Shown here one piece after another: positions 42,275-52,811 of a DNA stretch of 64,000 bases. How positions within the stretch are numbered: position 1 is the first letter of the stretch; every line of letters starts with the position of its first letter. Position numbers and translations under genes: made by a program. The notes under the pieces were generated by a model, which saw nothing but the letters and a program-made list of their open reading frames with translations, was not told where the DNA came from and did no database searches. This DNA comes from Prevotella sp. (GTDB lineage Bacteria; Bacteroidota; Bacteroidia; Bacteroidales; Bacteroidaceae). The stretch is taken from assembly GCA_017428055.1 (NCBI GenBank), contig JAFRRN010000001.1:1-64000 (forward strand), given 5' to 3'.

Positions 42275-44725
42275 CTATCGTATGATTTTCACTTGTTCAT
42301 CGCCCACTTTCAAGATTAGCAACTGCGGGGTGGGGGGTAAGGAAAGGGTGGCTTTGCCTTCGTGGGGCATCGCCTGTCGCAGCACCATTCCCCTGGCATC
42401 GTAGAGGGTGGCTTTCGTGGTTAGTGACAGCCCTTCTATGATGATGTTGTCGCCTTCCCTTTTCCACGTCCATGATGCTTGTGCCATCGGGGTGATGCCC
42501 GACGCAATGCCGAGGATGGCGTTGATGGAGAGGCTTTGGCAGGAAGGCATGTAGAACGTAAGTGTTGGCGTTTGTATTGTTTGCGTCTTTTTCCCGGACG
42601 AGGAATTGATGGTTACTTCCCATCCTTTCACTTCCCAGTCGCCGAGGCTCTTCCCTTCGAGGGTGACGCTTCTGCCCAAAAAGAATTTCCCATCGAATAT
42701 GCCTTGGGAAAGAGGTACGCCATTGAAGGTGAAAAGCATTTTCTCACGGTCGCCATCCGCCAAGTCCTTGTTCAATGTGAATGGTGTCGGTGTGCCTAAC
42801 TTATAGTAATTTGCCAGTTGCTGGTAGAAGCTATTGGTGCGGTTGGCGAGCCATTGCCGTGCCGAATTCAGTTCGCTATTGTAGTTTGGCCACCATTGGT
42901 TGATGAGTTTGCGGTGGTTAGGGTATTCCGTCTTGATGAGTTCGTACATGGGATCCCATATCTCGCGTGTGCCTTTCTCGTTCATGAAGTCGCCCATGTA
43001 GATGGCGGTGCGGTCGATGAACTCCCGCTTGAAGTTTTCGTCCTCCATCATTTGCCGGAAGAGCAGGGTGTGTTCGGGCTTGTTAGCCCATGCCCTGCCG
43101 TAATCGAAGTTGGGATTGTAGAGCCATTCGATGCTCTTATATGTTGCCGACGAGCCATAAAGGCCCAGCCCGAAGTCGGTGTCCTTCGCCACGAACCGCC
43201 ATTTGCCGCCCTTACTCCTCGGTCGCCACATCACGATGTTGTTGCCTGGGAAGTCTTGGTTGTTGTAATAAAGGTTCATCGCCATGAGGTTGATGAACTC
43301 CGTACAGTCCATCCATTGCGCGTATTCTGCCATGGTATGCCCTTTCTCGGCATAGAATTTCTTGAACGATTCATAATTCTCGGTATCGCCTTCTTTCAGT
43401 TCATCCCAGTTCTCGACCATGTCGATGTCCTCCAAGTGGTCGTAATTGGTGAAGATGTTGTCGGCGGTGCTGCGCTCGCGGATATTCAATATGCCCTTGT
43501 ACGTGCCATTGATATAGACGATGGTGGGTTGCCATGCCTGCCAGTCGAGGTCGGTGTGCGTCGCCATGGTGCGCTGGATAATGGCATCGCGCATATAGAG
43601 ATAGTCGAAGTCGTTGCCCGCATTGCGTAGGATGATGGATTTAAAGTCTTTTTGCCCTGGCCGTTGTTCGGGGAAGAATTCGTATGATAGTCGTTTCTTC
43701 CCAAACCGCTTGTTGGCATATACCACTTGCGATTTGAGTTGTGCATCGCGTGAGGCACCCCCTTGTATGCGTGTCTCGCAGAGTTGGTTGACGACACTCG
43801 GTTGCCCTGGCTGCGTGAAATACTCGAAGTTGACAGGCCTTCGCCAGTTGTACGAATAGTTTTTCTTGCCGCTCTTATAATTCCCTTCCACGTAGATGCC
43901 TATCTTGCTGTCGTTGAGGAACTTGTCGTCTGTCACCATCGAGATGACGGGTAGGGTCATCTGGCGCGGGAAGAAGATGTAGGAATGGGTGGTGGAACGA
44001 GGGGAAAGGTAACCTTCACAGAACAACTTTGCACGGATGGTGCGTGTGTTGCTGATATTGATGGGACCATAATAAGGAATGCTTGTATTGGTGGGTTCAC
44101 TACCATTCGTGGTATAACGGATTTCCGTTCCTTGTGGCGCATCGTCAGGAATGGAGAGTGTAAGGTATATGGTGGTGCTGCCTATCACCACGCGTCCCTC
44201 CTCGCTGAAGATAGGTTCGCCAAGGATGCCATCCGCTATGCCGTCGTCATTGCTGGCATTGGGAGAAGGGGTGCGTTGGTATCCCCACAAGTTGCCGCCA
44301 TCGATGTCCCTGCCGTATGCGACATTGGGGGCTGGTTGCTTGGGTATGTCATTGAGTTGGTCAACGATGGCATTCCCACAGAACAGGTACACGCTCCCTC
44401 CTTTACCCGATTCCAATCGGAAATTGGTGTGCCACTTGGTTGCCTCTTTGTCACAATACACCAGCGCATATTGTCTTGGTGGAAGCATACGATAGGGCAA
44501 ACGCCAGGCTTCTTCCACGTTATCGGAGTTGCCTATTAGGTATTCCTGGAGGTTGACGGCGGTGTTTCCCGTGTTGTATAGTTCCACCCATGAGTCGGGG
44601 AACTCATTGAGGTCATCCATCACGACATCCACATTAGACTGCATGATCTCGTTGATTACCACTTGCGCGTAGCACCATTGGCACAATGACAAGAGGATGA
44701 CGATGGGGAGGACACGTTCCTTCAT
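42275..44725 (-). CDS. CotH kinase family protein with lamin-tail domain
   Basis: 816 residues. Signal peptide to about residue 20 (CQWCYA), a lamin-tail domain (VINEIMQSN, SWVELYNTG), a chitobiase-like C-terminal-domain segment (ISNTRTIRAKLFCEGYLSPR near 230), and a CotH kinase domain from about 270: RDAIIQRTMATHTDLDW near 385, YKGILNIRER near 415, VAKDTDFGLGLYG near 510. The last ~60 residues (ATLYDARGMVLRQAM ... GDEQVKIIR) are a T9SS type A-like sorting tail. CotH proteins are protein or polysaccharide kinases. It follows the giant enzyme by 10 bases in a minus-strand operon. Confidence 0.83.
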   Translation of the reverse strand: MKERVLPIVILLSLCQWCYAQVVINEIMQSNVDVVMDDLNEFPDSWVELYNTGNTAVNLQEYLIGNSDNVEEAWRLPYRMLPPRQYALVYCDKEATKWHTNFRLESGKGGSVYLFCGNAIVDQLNDIPKQPAPNVAYGRDIDGGNLWGYQRTPSPNASNDDGIADGILGEPIFSEEGRVVIGSTTIYLTLSIPDDAPQGTEIRYTTNGSEPTNTSIPYYGPINISNTRTIRAKLFCEGYLSPRSTTHSYIFFPRQMTLPVISMVTDDKFLNDSKIGIYVEGNYKSGKKNYSYNWRRPVNFEYFTQPGQPSVVNQLCETRIQGGASRDAQLKSQVVYANKRFGKKRLSYEFFPEQRPGQKDFKSIILRNAGNDFDYLYMRDAIIQRTMATHTDLDWQAWQPTIVYINGTYKGILNIRERSTADNIFTNYDHLEDIDMVENWDELKEGDTENYESFKKFYAEKGHTMAEYAQWMDCTEFINLMAMNLYYNNQDFPGNNIVMWRPRSKGGKWRFVAKDTDFGLGLYGSSATYKSIEWLYNPNFDYGRAWANKPEHTLLFRQMMEDENFKREFIDRTAIYMGDFMNEKGTREIWDPMYELIKTEYPNHRKLINQWWPNYNSELNSARQWLANRTNSFYQQLANYYKLGTPTPFTLNKDLADGDREKMLFTFNGVPLSQGIFDGKFFLGRSVTLEGKSLGDWEVKGWEVTINSSSGKKTQTIQTPTLTFYMPSCQSLSINAILGIASGITPMAQASWTWKREGDNIIIEGLSLTTKATLYDARGMVLRQAMPHEGKATLSLPPTPQLLILKVGDEQVKIIR

Positions 44726-44735
44726 TCCCGAAATA

Positions 44736-47700
44736 CTATCTATGTACGTATTTCTTATGATTCTTGATGATGATGTCTTTTCTTGGCAAGATGGGGTTTG
44801 TTTGGGGCGAACCTATCCGTTGTCCTTGTAGGTTGTATAGGTTTGCCCCATCTTCAAAAACCTCCATCGCATGGATTTTGGATGGCACTTTGCGCAAAAG
44901 GGAAGCGTTGGCGAAGCTCACCCATTGGTGCGAGCTGCTGGCAATGGCGCGAAGGGCAATGCTGCAAGTGCCGTCCTCCTGCACGTCAAACGGTATGTAT
45001 CGCCATTCCCATCCACGGCCAACATTGTTATTGGCGTAGGTGGCATCGGCAGAGAAGTTGGTCTTTCCGTCAGTACTGATACCATATCCCGTATCACCCT
45101 TAGCTGGAAATGACACAGATTGTTCATTGACATTCATGGAAGCAATGACAGAAGAGGAACTACGCCCTGCCACTTTAAGTAGGTATGAGCCAGCGGGAAG
45201 GGTTAAATCTTGTTGATAGGAGATGCTCCAAGATGAACGTCCCCAATTGCTTCCACTTTGTTCCATGTAGGTAGATGTAGCCGTTCCGTCCCAGTGTTGC
45301 CCTTTGTTGGCGTTGTTGGTGCCGCCGCTCTCCGTCCATGTGTCAAGGTATGTGGCGGTGACATCCTCGGTATAGGTGGTTTCCACGGCGGCATATTCCG
45401 CCATTTTCAGCTGTTGGATCATGTCGGTCAAAGCCTCGTTGGATGCCATTGGGTCGTTTACCAGTGCTAATGCTTCCTTCACATCCACGTCAAGCATCTG
45501 TGCATGGAGTATTTCCAATTCCAATTCGGCATGTATGCGCTCATGCGACTTCTGTGCAAGGGCACTATTGATGGTTAACACCTCGTCATCTGTCAGCGTG
45601 ATTACCGACCCATGGCGCGGGGTAAACATCCCACTTGTCTGTGTGTTTTGCTTGAATGTAAATGTGTTAAGGTCTGTACTGGTGCAGAATTGGTAGTAGC
45701 CACGGCTATAGCAATCGTACATTAACACCCATGTCTTGCCGTCGAGGAGTTTGAAAACTCCTGCGCCTTCCACGGCGACATTCGTCTGTTGCAAGCCATT
45801 CGACAGGTTTCCCCATTGGCTTCCGGGCGTTGTTCCGTCGGGTGCGGTCAATGTCTTGGATGTCACTTTGAGGATGCCGCCCTTGTCTTCGTTCTTGAAG
45901 AAGCCATGATAGAGACCGTCGGCATCATTATATACAATGTCCATGTCGATGGTAGACATGCCCAAGTCGTATAAGACGGTTGGCTCTCCCTCGAGGTCGG
46001 TGAAGTCTTCGTTGGCATAACAGTAGAACACCTTGTCGTATGGGATGCTTCCGTCGTTGGTGAGCAATGAGAAATAAATCATGTATTTGCCAGCCTCGGG
46101 GTCCCATATCGTTTCGGGAGCCCATACTCGAGTCACGTTGGCGAAGTGAGTGCCAGCGTATTTGTCGGGGAAGTGGACGGTGGAATGTTGCCAGTTCACC
46201 AAGTCTTTCGATTTCATCAACACCATTCCTCGGTTGCTCGACCATCCCTCAGCACATTTCATGTCGGTTGCCACCATGTAGAAATAGCCGTCGTTGCCAC
46301 GGAGGAGGTGTGGGTCGCGCAAGCCTTTCTTGATGGAAGTGGTGTCTGAGGAGATCATCATGTTGCCATCATTCATCGGCGTATAGTCGAAGCCATTATC
46401 CGACAAGGCATAGTAGATGTTCTCATTGTCATTGGATGGGAAGTAGGCAAACAGGTATTTCGTGTGGGGTTCTGCTTTCTTATACAATCGCACATTATCT
46501 ATATATAATAAGGTGTTGTTAGCTGCACCCACGCTTGACGAGGAGGAATACCCCAAAGATATGGTGACATCTGTTGCTTTATCCAATGTCAAGTCAAAAT
46601 GTACGTTCTCCCAAGAATTGGCAGTGGTGGGGTATCGGTAATCGCTCTTCCCGTCATAGCTGATGCCTGTCAATGATGAATTTACGTTGCCCCCGCTCGT
46701 ATTGATGGAAGTGCCATTGTTGGCGGTTTCGTTGGGACAATCATATTTCATGTCGAGAAGCAAACGATAAGTACCAGCGGGGAGGTTGACGGTCTGCTTG
46801 ATGCAATTGCTCCCTTTATCCCATGAGTTGAGAACCGTCAACACACGCTCGCCTTTCATCTCGTCGCTCATCATCCCTGTCGTCTTGGCGGCATAGTTGC
46901 CGACATTACTTGGGCTAACGCAATAGAGCATGGACGAGTAAGGCATGGAATACATCCGGCAATAGTTGGACCCTCCGCTCATCGTGTTGCCGTTTGTCCA
47001 TCCCTGCACGGGGAGGATGTTTGGCCATTTGGCATTGACGGCATTCACCTCGTTGATGTAACAGCTTTCGTATGTGACACCATTCGACGTGATGTTCGTT
47101 CCCATTGCCCCGTAGGTTTCATCTTGCTCGAAGTTGGGATTGTTAAGGTATAAGGATGTTACGTTTTCATATCCCTTCGTGAGTTCTTCGTCTTCGGTTT
47201 CTGGAAACGTGGCGTTTACGAGCTTGATCTCATTGCTTTCGATGTAGCATCTCATAGGTTTACCCACCGTTAAGTTGGCGGTTTTAACCAATGTGTTTCC
47301 ATTCTCCACGGCATTGATGGTAATCGTCGTGTTTTGGTTGGCTTCTACATACACCGCATCTGCGTTGTCTTTCTCTTGGATGGCTTTGACATTGGTGCCT
47401 TGGATAAAGTATTTCAACGTGTTTCCGATGCTATGGTTTTCTTCAATAATAAACTCGGCAGAGGAGTGGGAGCCATTGATGGAAGTCTCTGTAGAAAACA
47501 CAGGTGCGCCCTTGTCGCAACTAATATTCGCCAACTTGCACTTTTCCGCACTCAAGAAGTTAGAAAGCAACAGGTAGTTTGTGCCGTCAGGGTCGGCGGC
47601 AATCACGCCATTCCATCCCGTCGGAACTTGGGCGGACAATACTTGTAATTGCTCATTCATCGCCTTGGTTTGTTCCGCAGAGATGTTGCTATAATACACA

Positions 47701-50399
47701 AGGTTTCTCCTGTCTACTACATCGCCCGCTTTAAACGAGCGGCTCGTAGATGAATACATTGGGTAGAGTTTGGCGGTATTGATGGAATTGTTGTTCGCCT
47801 TGTCGCCAAAGGCAATCTTCTTGTCATTGTGTCCGATGATGCCCACGGCATTGTCCACATTTACCCAGTTGCCTTCCATCGTCGTGAATGTTGCACCATC
47901 CAATTGCTTGTGTGTGCCTTCGGTGTATAATGTTCGCTTGGTCTTGGTCAACTCATCCACGCTGATGGCGGTCAATCCTCCCTTTTCAGACGTGATGGTA
48001 CCCGCATTGTTAGCACGAACATAGTCTAAATAGACGACCGCATTGCCCGGCGTGGAATAGATGGCGAAGCGGTTGTTGAGCGTCGCGTCATTCGTATTCA
48101 GCTCGCCATTCATCGTATAGCTGTTGCCTTGTAGGTTGTAGATGCCACTTACCACGGGCGTGGCATTCGTTCCCTTGCCACTCACCTCATACCATCCGAG
48201 GATGTTTCCCGTGTTGTTGGCACGGAAGGGCACGATGATCTTATTCATGTCAACGCTATTGGCAGCAATATATCCCGTGTAGCTCTTCAATCCCGTACTC
48301 CAACTGAATGTCGTAAAACGGTCTTTCGTGGCAGCACGAACAACGTTTTGCGTGGTGAACACCTTGGCTTCTGAATATTTATTAGTAAAGTCATCCCAGT
48401 TGGTAGGGGTCATTTCACTTGTTGACATCACCTCGTGCATCAGCCAAGTCATCATCACGCGGTGTGCCTCCACGCCCATTCGCCTTGCCCCCACATCGGC
48501 ACGGAGCAACCAACTGCCGTCTTGGGTGGTTTGTTGGCGTGCCTTGATAAACTTATAGGCAAGGTTTTCCAGCATGAGCGCATCGGCATCTCGCAAGAAA
48601 CAGGCGTTGGTGGTGTAGCTCGTGATTTGGTCGAAGAGGAACAAACTCCAGTCGTTACCGTTGGGCATTGCCAATTCGCCGTCTGCCAATGCCAGCCAAT
48701 TCAACACTTCCTGTTGCACTTTCAGGTTGTTGTGCATCAAGGCATTGGTCTTCCATGTCTCTTTTCCATGAATGCCATTTTGGAATAGCCTTAATGCCAA
48801 TGCCGCTTCGCCTAACTCTTGCATCACGACATTTTGGTAAGAGGTGTGGAAATAATTGTGGTTTTGCAACGTGTAGTCGCTATATAGATTTTGTCCCTTG
48901 TAGAGGTTGGCAACGGTCTTGTTGTCATATTCAAGGTCGATGACGGTGTTGTCGTTGGCATCATCGGCATGTGAATAACTGTTGACGGCAAACTCACGCA
49001 AGCGATTAAACCACTTACTTGCCAAGGCATCATCCGGGAATAATCCCAATGTAGCAGCCAAAATATCAGCTTCCCATCCGTTTTCCTCAGACTTTGTATC
49101 ACCATTATACCCCGTAGGGATGTTTCGATTCAACTCATAGTTGCATTCTGCTTTCAACAAATTCTTGATATAGTTCTTTTGTGTGTCGCTCAATTTGTCC
49201 CATTGGAAGAAAGCTGAGTACGCTACAGACATTGCCCACAATGAACTTTCCCATACATAATCGCTCGTGGAAGTCGATCCCCAATAGTTGTTCCCAGCGC
49301 AAACCTTGAGCTTATTGGCTTTGTGTGTGGAATAAGCGAATACCAGCGACTTCATCGCCATGTCCTCAATCTTGCTCCATGTGACACCTGTGGGCAAGTT
49401 GACATTCCCTTGTCCGTATTTCACCAAGAAGGCGCAAATCATACTTAGGTCAGCATTGGGGCGCACCCCTTGCTCGTTGTTGCCCATTGTGTTCTCTCCA
49501 CGGAAACATCCGCAAGCCTCGTTGACGCTATTGGGCGATGTGCATTCCTGGAAATCGTTGACCATGTATGTGGTGAAGTTGGCGAGCATCTGCAACAGGT
49601 CGGCTTTCATCGTCGCCTCGTCAACGAATGTATTGGTGATAACACCCTCGGTTACGCTTTCCACATCCGCCTCGGTGGGTTCTTCGGGTTCGGTATAATC
49701 ATCGCTCAATTGATATAGACGCACGTTGTCGAACATCACACAACTGCCTCCCGATACCCAATTCACTTCCATTCCGATGTCGATGCTGCCGTCCGACGTT
49801 GTCTCGAAGACAAGTTCCGACATCGTCCATGCCAAGGAAGTCATGAATCCTTGCGAGCCTTGGGTGAAAGCGACAGACGTATTGTCTCCTCCCGCAAACA
49901 GTTTGAATGATGACGTGGCGGTGTTCGCATAACCGGAACGATTGCCAACCACCAATTTATACCTACCTTTGGGGAGGTTGTTGATGGTTTGCATAAGGGT
50001 AGTCGTCCCGCCCGACCATCCTTGGCGAAGGTAATAGGCGTATGAACCATCGGGAATGGTAGTCACTTTCCCGAAGTTGTTATCCGTATAGCAATCGGTA
50101 GTGACTAACAATTGGGTTACACTCGTTCCGTTAACCGTCCATCCCGTGGGATGATTCAACTGATAGCCGCGCAATCCATCGGCGGATTGCACCACCGCTT
50201 GTAACGTGTTGATGTCGTCATTCTCAAAGGAAGGATTGAGTATATACTTTGCCGTCACGTCTTCCATGTCGGTTGCCGCTTTCCTGACTTGCGAAATGGT
50301 TGACTCGGGCAATGGATTATCCATCCATGCCGCATAACTTACTATTCCAATGAAGAAAGGTAAGGTGGCGATTGCCATTAAAACGATGTTCTTTTTCAT
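44736..50399 (-). CDS. giant secreted toroid-GH43 fusion enzyme
   Basis: 1887 residues. After a signal peptide comes a jelly-roll binding module (about 45-235), an alpha/alpha-toroid lyase-like region (about 250-700, with YTLQNHNYFHTSYQN), a beta-sandwich region, and a second binding module (about 1110-1340). A five-blade GH43-type propeller follows at about 1345-1640: RDPHLLRG near 1361, WAPETIWDP near 1428, TIDMDIV near 1485, VEGAGVF near 1544, giving candidate acidic residues. A third binding module and a T9SS-like tail (ANLYNLQGQRI ... KKYVHR) finish it. The toroid family is not settled; heparinase- or PL8-like lyases are options. Likely a surface or secreted polysaccharide-degrading enzyme. 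Confidence 0.75.
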   Translation of the reverse strand: MKKNIVLMAIATLPFFIGIVSYAAWMDNPLPESTISQVRKAATDMEDVTAKYILNPSFENDDINTLQAVVQSADGLRGYQLNHPTGWTVNGTSVTQLLVTTDCYTDNNFGKVTTIPDGSYAYYLRQGWSGGTTTLMQTINNLPKGRYKLVVGNRSGYANTATSSFKLFAGGDNTSVAFTQGSQGFMTSLAWTMSELVFETTSDGSIDIGMEVNWVSGGSCVMFDNVRLYQLSDDYTEPEEPTEADVESVTEGVITNTFVDEATMKADLLQMLANFTTYMVNDFQECTSPNSVNEACGCFRGENTMGNNEQGVRPNADLSMICAFLVKYGQGNVNLPTGVTWSKIEDMAMKSLVFAYSTHKANKLKVCAGNNYWGSTSTSDYVWESSLWAMSVAYSAFFQWDKLSDTQKNYIKNLLKAECNYELNRNIPTGYNGDTKSEENGWEADILAATLGLFPDDALASKWFNRLREFAVNSYSHADDANDNTVIDLEYDNKTVANLYKGQNLYSDYTLQNHNYFHTSYQNVVMQELGEAALALRLFQNGIHGKETWKTNALMHNNLKVQQEVLNWLALADGELAMPNGNDWSLFLFDQITSYTTNACFLRDADALMLENLAYKFIKARQQTTQDGSWLLRADVGARRMGVEAHRVMMTWLMHEVMSTSEMTPTNWDDFTNKYSEAKVFTTQNVVRAATKDRFTTFSWSTGLKSYTGYIAANSVDMNKIIVPFRANNTGNILGWYEVSGKGTNATPVVSGIYNLQGNSYTMNGELNTNDATLNNRFAIYSTPGNAVVYLDYVRANNAGTITSEKGGLTAISVDELTKTKRTLYTEGTHKQLDGATFTTMEGNWVNVDNAVGIIGHNDKKIAFGDKANNNSINTAKLYPMYSSTSRSFKAGDVVDRRNLVYYSNISAEQTKAMNEQLQVLSAQVPTGWNGVIAADPDGTNYLLLSNFLSAEKCKLANISCDKGAPVFSTETSINGSHSSAEFIIEENHSIGNTLKYFIQGTNVKAIQEKDNADAVYVEANQNTTITINAVENGNTLVKTANLTVGKPMRCYIESNEIKLVNATFPETEDEELTKGYENVTSLYLNNPNFEQDETYGAMGTNITSNGVTYESCYINEVNAVNAKWPNILPVQGWTNGNTMSGGSNYCRMYSMPYSSMLYCVSPSNVGNYAAKTTGMMSDEMKGERVLTVLNSWDKGSNCIKQTVNLPAGTYRLLLDMKYDCPNETANNGTSINTSGGNVNSSLTGISYDGKSDYRYPTTANSWENVHFDLTLDKATDVTISLGYSSSSSVGAANNTLLYIDNVRLYKKAEPHTKYLFAYFPSNDNENIYYALSDNGFDYTPMNDGNMMISSDTTSIKKGLRDPHLLRGNDGYFYMVATDMKCAEGWSSNRGMVLMKSKDLVNWQHSTVHFPDKYAGTHFANVTRVWAPETIWDPEAGKYMIYFSLLTNDGSIPYDKVFYCYANEDFTDLEGEPTVLYDLGMSTIDMDIVYNDADGLYHGFFKNEDKGGILKVTSKTLTAPDGTTPGSQWGNLSNGLQQTNVAVEGAGVFKLLDGKTWVLMYDCYSRGYYQFCTSTDLNTFTFKQNTQTSGMFTPRHGSVITLTDDEVLTINSALAQKSHERIHAELELEILHAQMLDVDVKEALALVNDPMASNEALTDMIQQLKMAEYAAVETTYTEDVTATYLDTWTESGGTNNANKGQHWDGTATSTYMEQSGSNWGRSSWSISYQQDLTLPAGSYLLKVAGRSSSSVIASMNVNEQSVSFPAKGDTGYGISTDGKTNFSADATYANNNVGRGWEWRYIPFDVQEDGTCSIALRAIASSSHQWVSFANASLLRKVPSKIHAMEVFEDGANLYNLQGQRIGSPQTNPILPRKDIIIKNHKKYVHR

Positions 50400-50411
50400 G
50401 GTCGTTATTGG

Positions 50412-52811
50412 TTAGTTATTGATGATTTTCTTATTGGGCTTGTTCTTGTTGACGATGATTTGAACTCCTTTTCCTGTGTTTGTCAGTCTTCCATTGAGGT
50501 CGTAAACCTTGCTTTCGTCATCAGTCAAACCTTCCATGACGGTGACCCCCATTGCCTCTTTCATCCATGTGGGCCATTCTTTGGTGAACGTTTCGCTGAT
50601 GGCGGTCTTTCCCTTGATGTCCTTGATGGTCATGCGAAGGGTAAGACGGTCGGTGTTATCTAAATAATAAGATAGGAGGGCATCGGCATTCCCATCAATG
50701 AATATGCTGAATGAGGAATTGTCAAACAATTCCCGTTCGTCTATTTCCCTAAATGTTTTCCATGTCCCGTCGGATGCTTGGCATTCGAGTGTCAACACAT
50801 CCGTTTGGTCGATGTTGTCGTTCTTGATGGTCAACTTGCCCGTATGGTCTTTGTTCACCCATGTAAGAGATGAAATAGCAAACTCCGACTTGTCGCTCTT
50901 GATGCCAAATCCCCACCAATTGGGAACTTTCTGGATGTCGGCATTGTAGGCGAAATGTGGCTTCACGTCGCGATAGGCTTGTCCTGCGGGATTCACCCAC
51001 CAATTGTTTGTATTATTATCCCATGTCAGTACAGCCAAGTGCCAGTCGTCCCAATTGTATATGCAATATCGCTCGATGAACGGCGCATCTTCCAACATCT
51101 GGATGATTTGCTTGATTTTCTCGCCATTGACACTATACGAAGGCTTCGTCTCGGAGGTCCATGACGCACCGTTATTAAACTCGGTGAGCCATATCGGCCT
51201 GCCTGTTGCGTTATAGATAGCTTTGAGTTGGCTATACCAGGAGTCAACGGTAGATGCCTCGTTGCTGCCCCAATAGGCATGGAAGGTAACGAAGTCGCAA
51301 CGGTAAGCCATATCGTCCACGTGTCCGATGTATTCCTTCAGCCAGGAGGCATCGGTGGGGCAGGGCGACCCGATGCGCATTCCCGTGGTTTGATAGCGCG
51401 GTGTCCATGTCGTCGCCGTCCATGCACTTACCGTGCCATGCTTATTCTCGTTGCACGAGCAGTTGGTATGTTGCTCCGAATGCTCAGGCTCATTGATGGA
51501 AAGCATGTGTGTGCTCTCGGTCTTGGCGGCGATGCTCGACACGGAAGGCCAATACTGATGTGTGTTCATGGGGACATATTCCATGTCGAGTTGGTTCGAC
51601 TTGTCTGCGCTCCATGTATAGAACCACGTGGTCTTCACCAATGCTCCTTCCGTATTGATGGCATCTTGCCCTTCCGTGCTGCTCCATCCTTTCTTGGAAA
51701 CATAGTTCCATTTCTTGATGTTGACGTATGAGATACGGCGATTTAAGGCAGTAGGTAATTCATTCATTACGAGGTCTTGATGGTCGGCAACAAACACCCG
51801 GCTATACCCCGTTCCGTCCTTGTTTGTGGCGACCGTTGCCATGTATCCACGTTTCAACACGAAACTCTGAATGCGGTTGTTGGCTTGGTCATTATCGCCC
51901 AAGGCATTCGTTCCCGTGTACAAAGGATAACTTTCGCCCGCGCAAAGGGCATCTTTAAAACCGATAAACGGTAGGTATGTGGACTGGTTTTGGGGTATTA
52001 CAACCGCACCATCCAAATAGATCGCCACCCTGCAATTATTTCCGTTCTTGGCTGGTTCGCCATGAATGGTGATGTTTCCCAAGTATTTGTTGACCACGGC
52101 GGATGGCCTTACATTCTCCAATATCAACCATGCGTCGTCATGATTGAGTTGGATCTGGGTGTTTCCCATCGGCACGGCATTCGTCACATGATAGTCAATG
52201 GCACTATCAAGCACCAAGACATCTGTCTTGATGGAATCGACGTAATACTCCCATTTGCCATATTTATTACGTTGACCATTGTTATCGTCGGAAGCATCCA
52301 CGGGAAAAAACAGCCATTCCGTCCGCTCTCCGGAGGGCTTGTCATAATATACACCGATGAAAGTCTGTGCCTCCTGTCCCGCATCCACGCCAAGGAACTT
52401 GCTGGAAGACCTCTTGTTGGATAAACTACCGGAAACTCCAGCCGTCAAAACCCACTTGAAACTGTCATAACTATCGTCAAGATTAGTGGTGAGCCACACG
52501 CTCCAAGTGTCATTAGAGGCGTTAGACGCTTGCAAATATTTGCCCGTCTTTTCTTGTTGCAGCCAATAATACCCGTCGGTGTTGCTCGCCAAGGCAGTGA
52601 AGATGAAATCCGTACTGTCATTCTCATTCCAGTTGGCAATGGCGGCATAGCCCTCCCTATCGCCGCGCGAACAGAGGAAGCGTTTATAATAGGTGTTGTA
52701 TATATAATACCTCGCACCCGACTTAACCACCATTGCCGGCTCATTCGAGACAGCTTGGATGTGAACGGCGCACAACCATAAAACACATGTCAGTAATAGT
52801 CTCATTATCAT
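50412..52811 (-). CDS. secreted GH128-type beta-1,3-glucanase
   Basis: 799 residues; ATG 52811 or, two codons later, 52805. Signal peptide to VHIQA. The N-terminal ~170 residues are a strand-rich binding-like domain. The GH128 (glyco_hydro_cc) barrel spans about 380-640: FYTWSADKSN, LSINEPEHSEQ with the acid/base Glu near 440, MRIGSPCP, DFVTFHAYWG, and IWLTEFNNGASW with the nucleophile Glu near 542. An Ig-like segment and a tail (KVYDLNGRLTNTGKG ... NKKIINN) suggest T9SS export. It is the first gene of the CAZyme operon; the next gene starts 12 bases on. Confidence 0.87.
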   Translation of the reverse strand: MIMRLLLTCVLWLCAVHIQAVSNEPAMVVKSGARYYIYNTYYKRFLCSRGDREGYAAIANWNENDSTDFIFTALASNTDGYYWLQQEKTGKYLQASNASNDTWSVWLTTNLDDSYDSFKWVLTAGVSGSLSNKRSSSKFLGVDAGQEAQTFIGVYYDKPSGERTEWLFFPVDASDDNNGQRNKYGKWEYYVDSIKTDVLVLDSAIDYHVTNAVPMGNTQIQLNHDDAWLILENVRPSAVVNKYLGNITIHGEPAKNGNNCRVAIYLDGAVVIPQNQSTYLPFIGFKDALCAGESYPLYTGTNALGDNDQANNRIQSFVLKRGYMATVATNKDGTGYSRVFVADHQDLVMNELPTALNRRISYVNIKKWNYVSKKGWSSTEGQDAINTEGALVKTTWFYTWSADKSNQLDMEYVPMNTHQYWPSVSSIAAKTESTHMLSINEPEHSEQHTNCSCNENKHGTVSAWTATTWTPRYQTTGMRIGSPCPTDASWLKEYIGHVDDMAYRCDFVTFHAYWGSNEASTVDSWYSQLKAIYNATGRPIWLTEFNNGASWTSETKPSYSVNGEKIKQIIQMLEDAPFIERYCIYNWDDWHLAVLTWDNNTNNWWVNPAGQAYRDVKPHFAYNADIQKVPNWWGFGIKSDKSEFAISSLTWVNKDHTGKLTIKNDNIDQTDVLTLECQASDGTWKTFREIDERELFDNSSFSIFIDGNADALLSYYLDNTDRLTLRMTIKDIKGKTAISETFTKEWPTWMKEAMGVTVMEGLTDDESKVYDLNGRLTNTGKGVQIIVNKNKPNKKIINN

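Noticed and set aside
44736-50399. Two separate genes wrongly joined
   Set aside because: The frame is continuous, with linker-type domain borders and a single signal peptide and tail.
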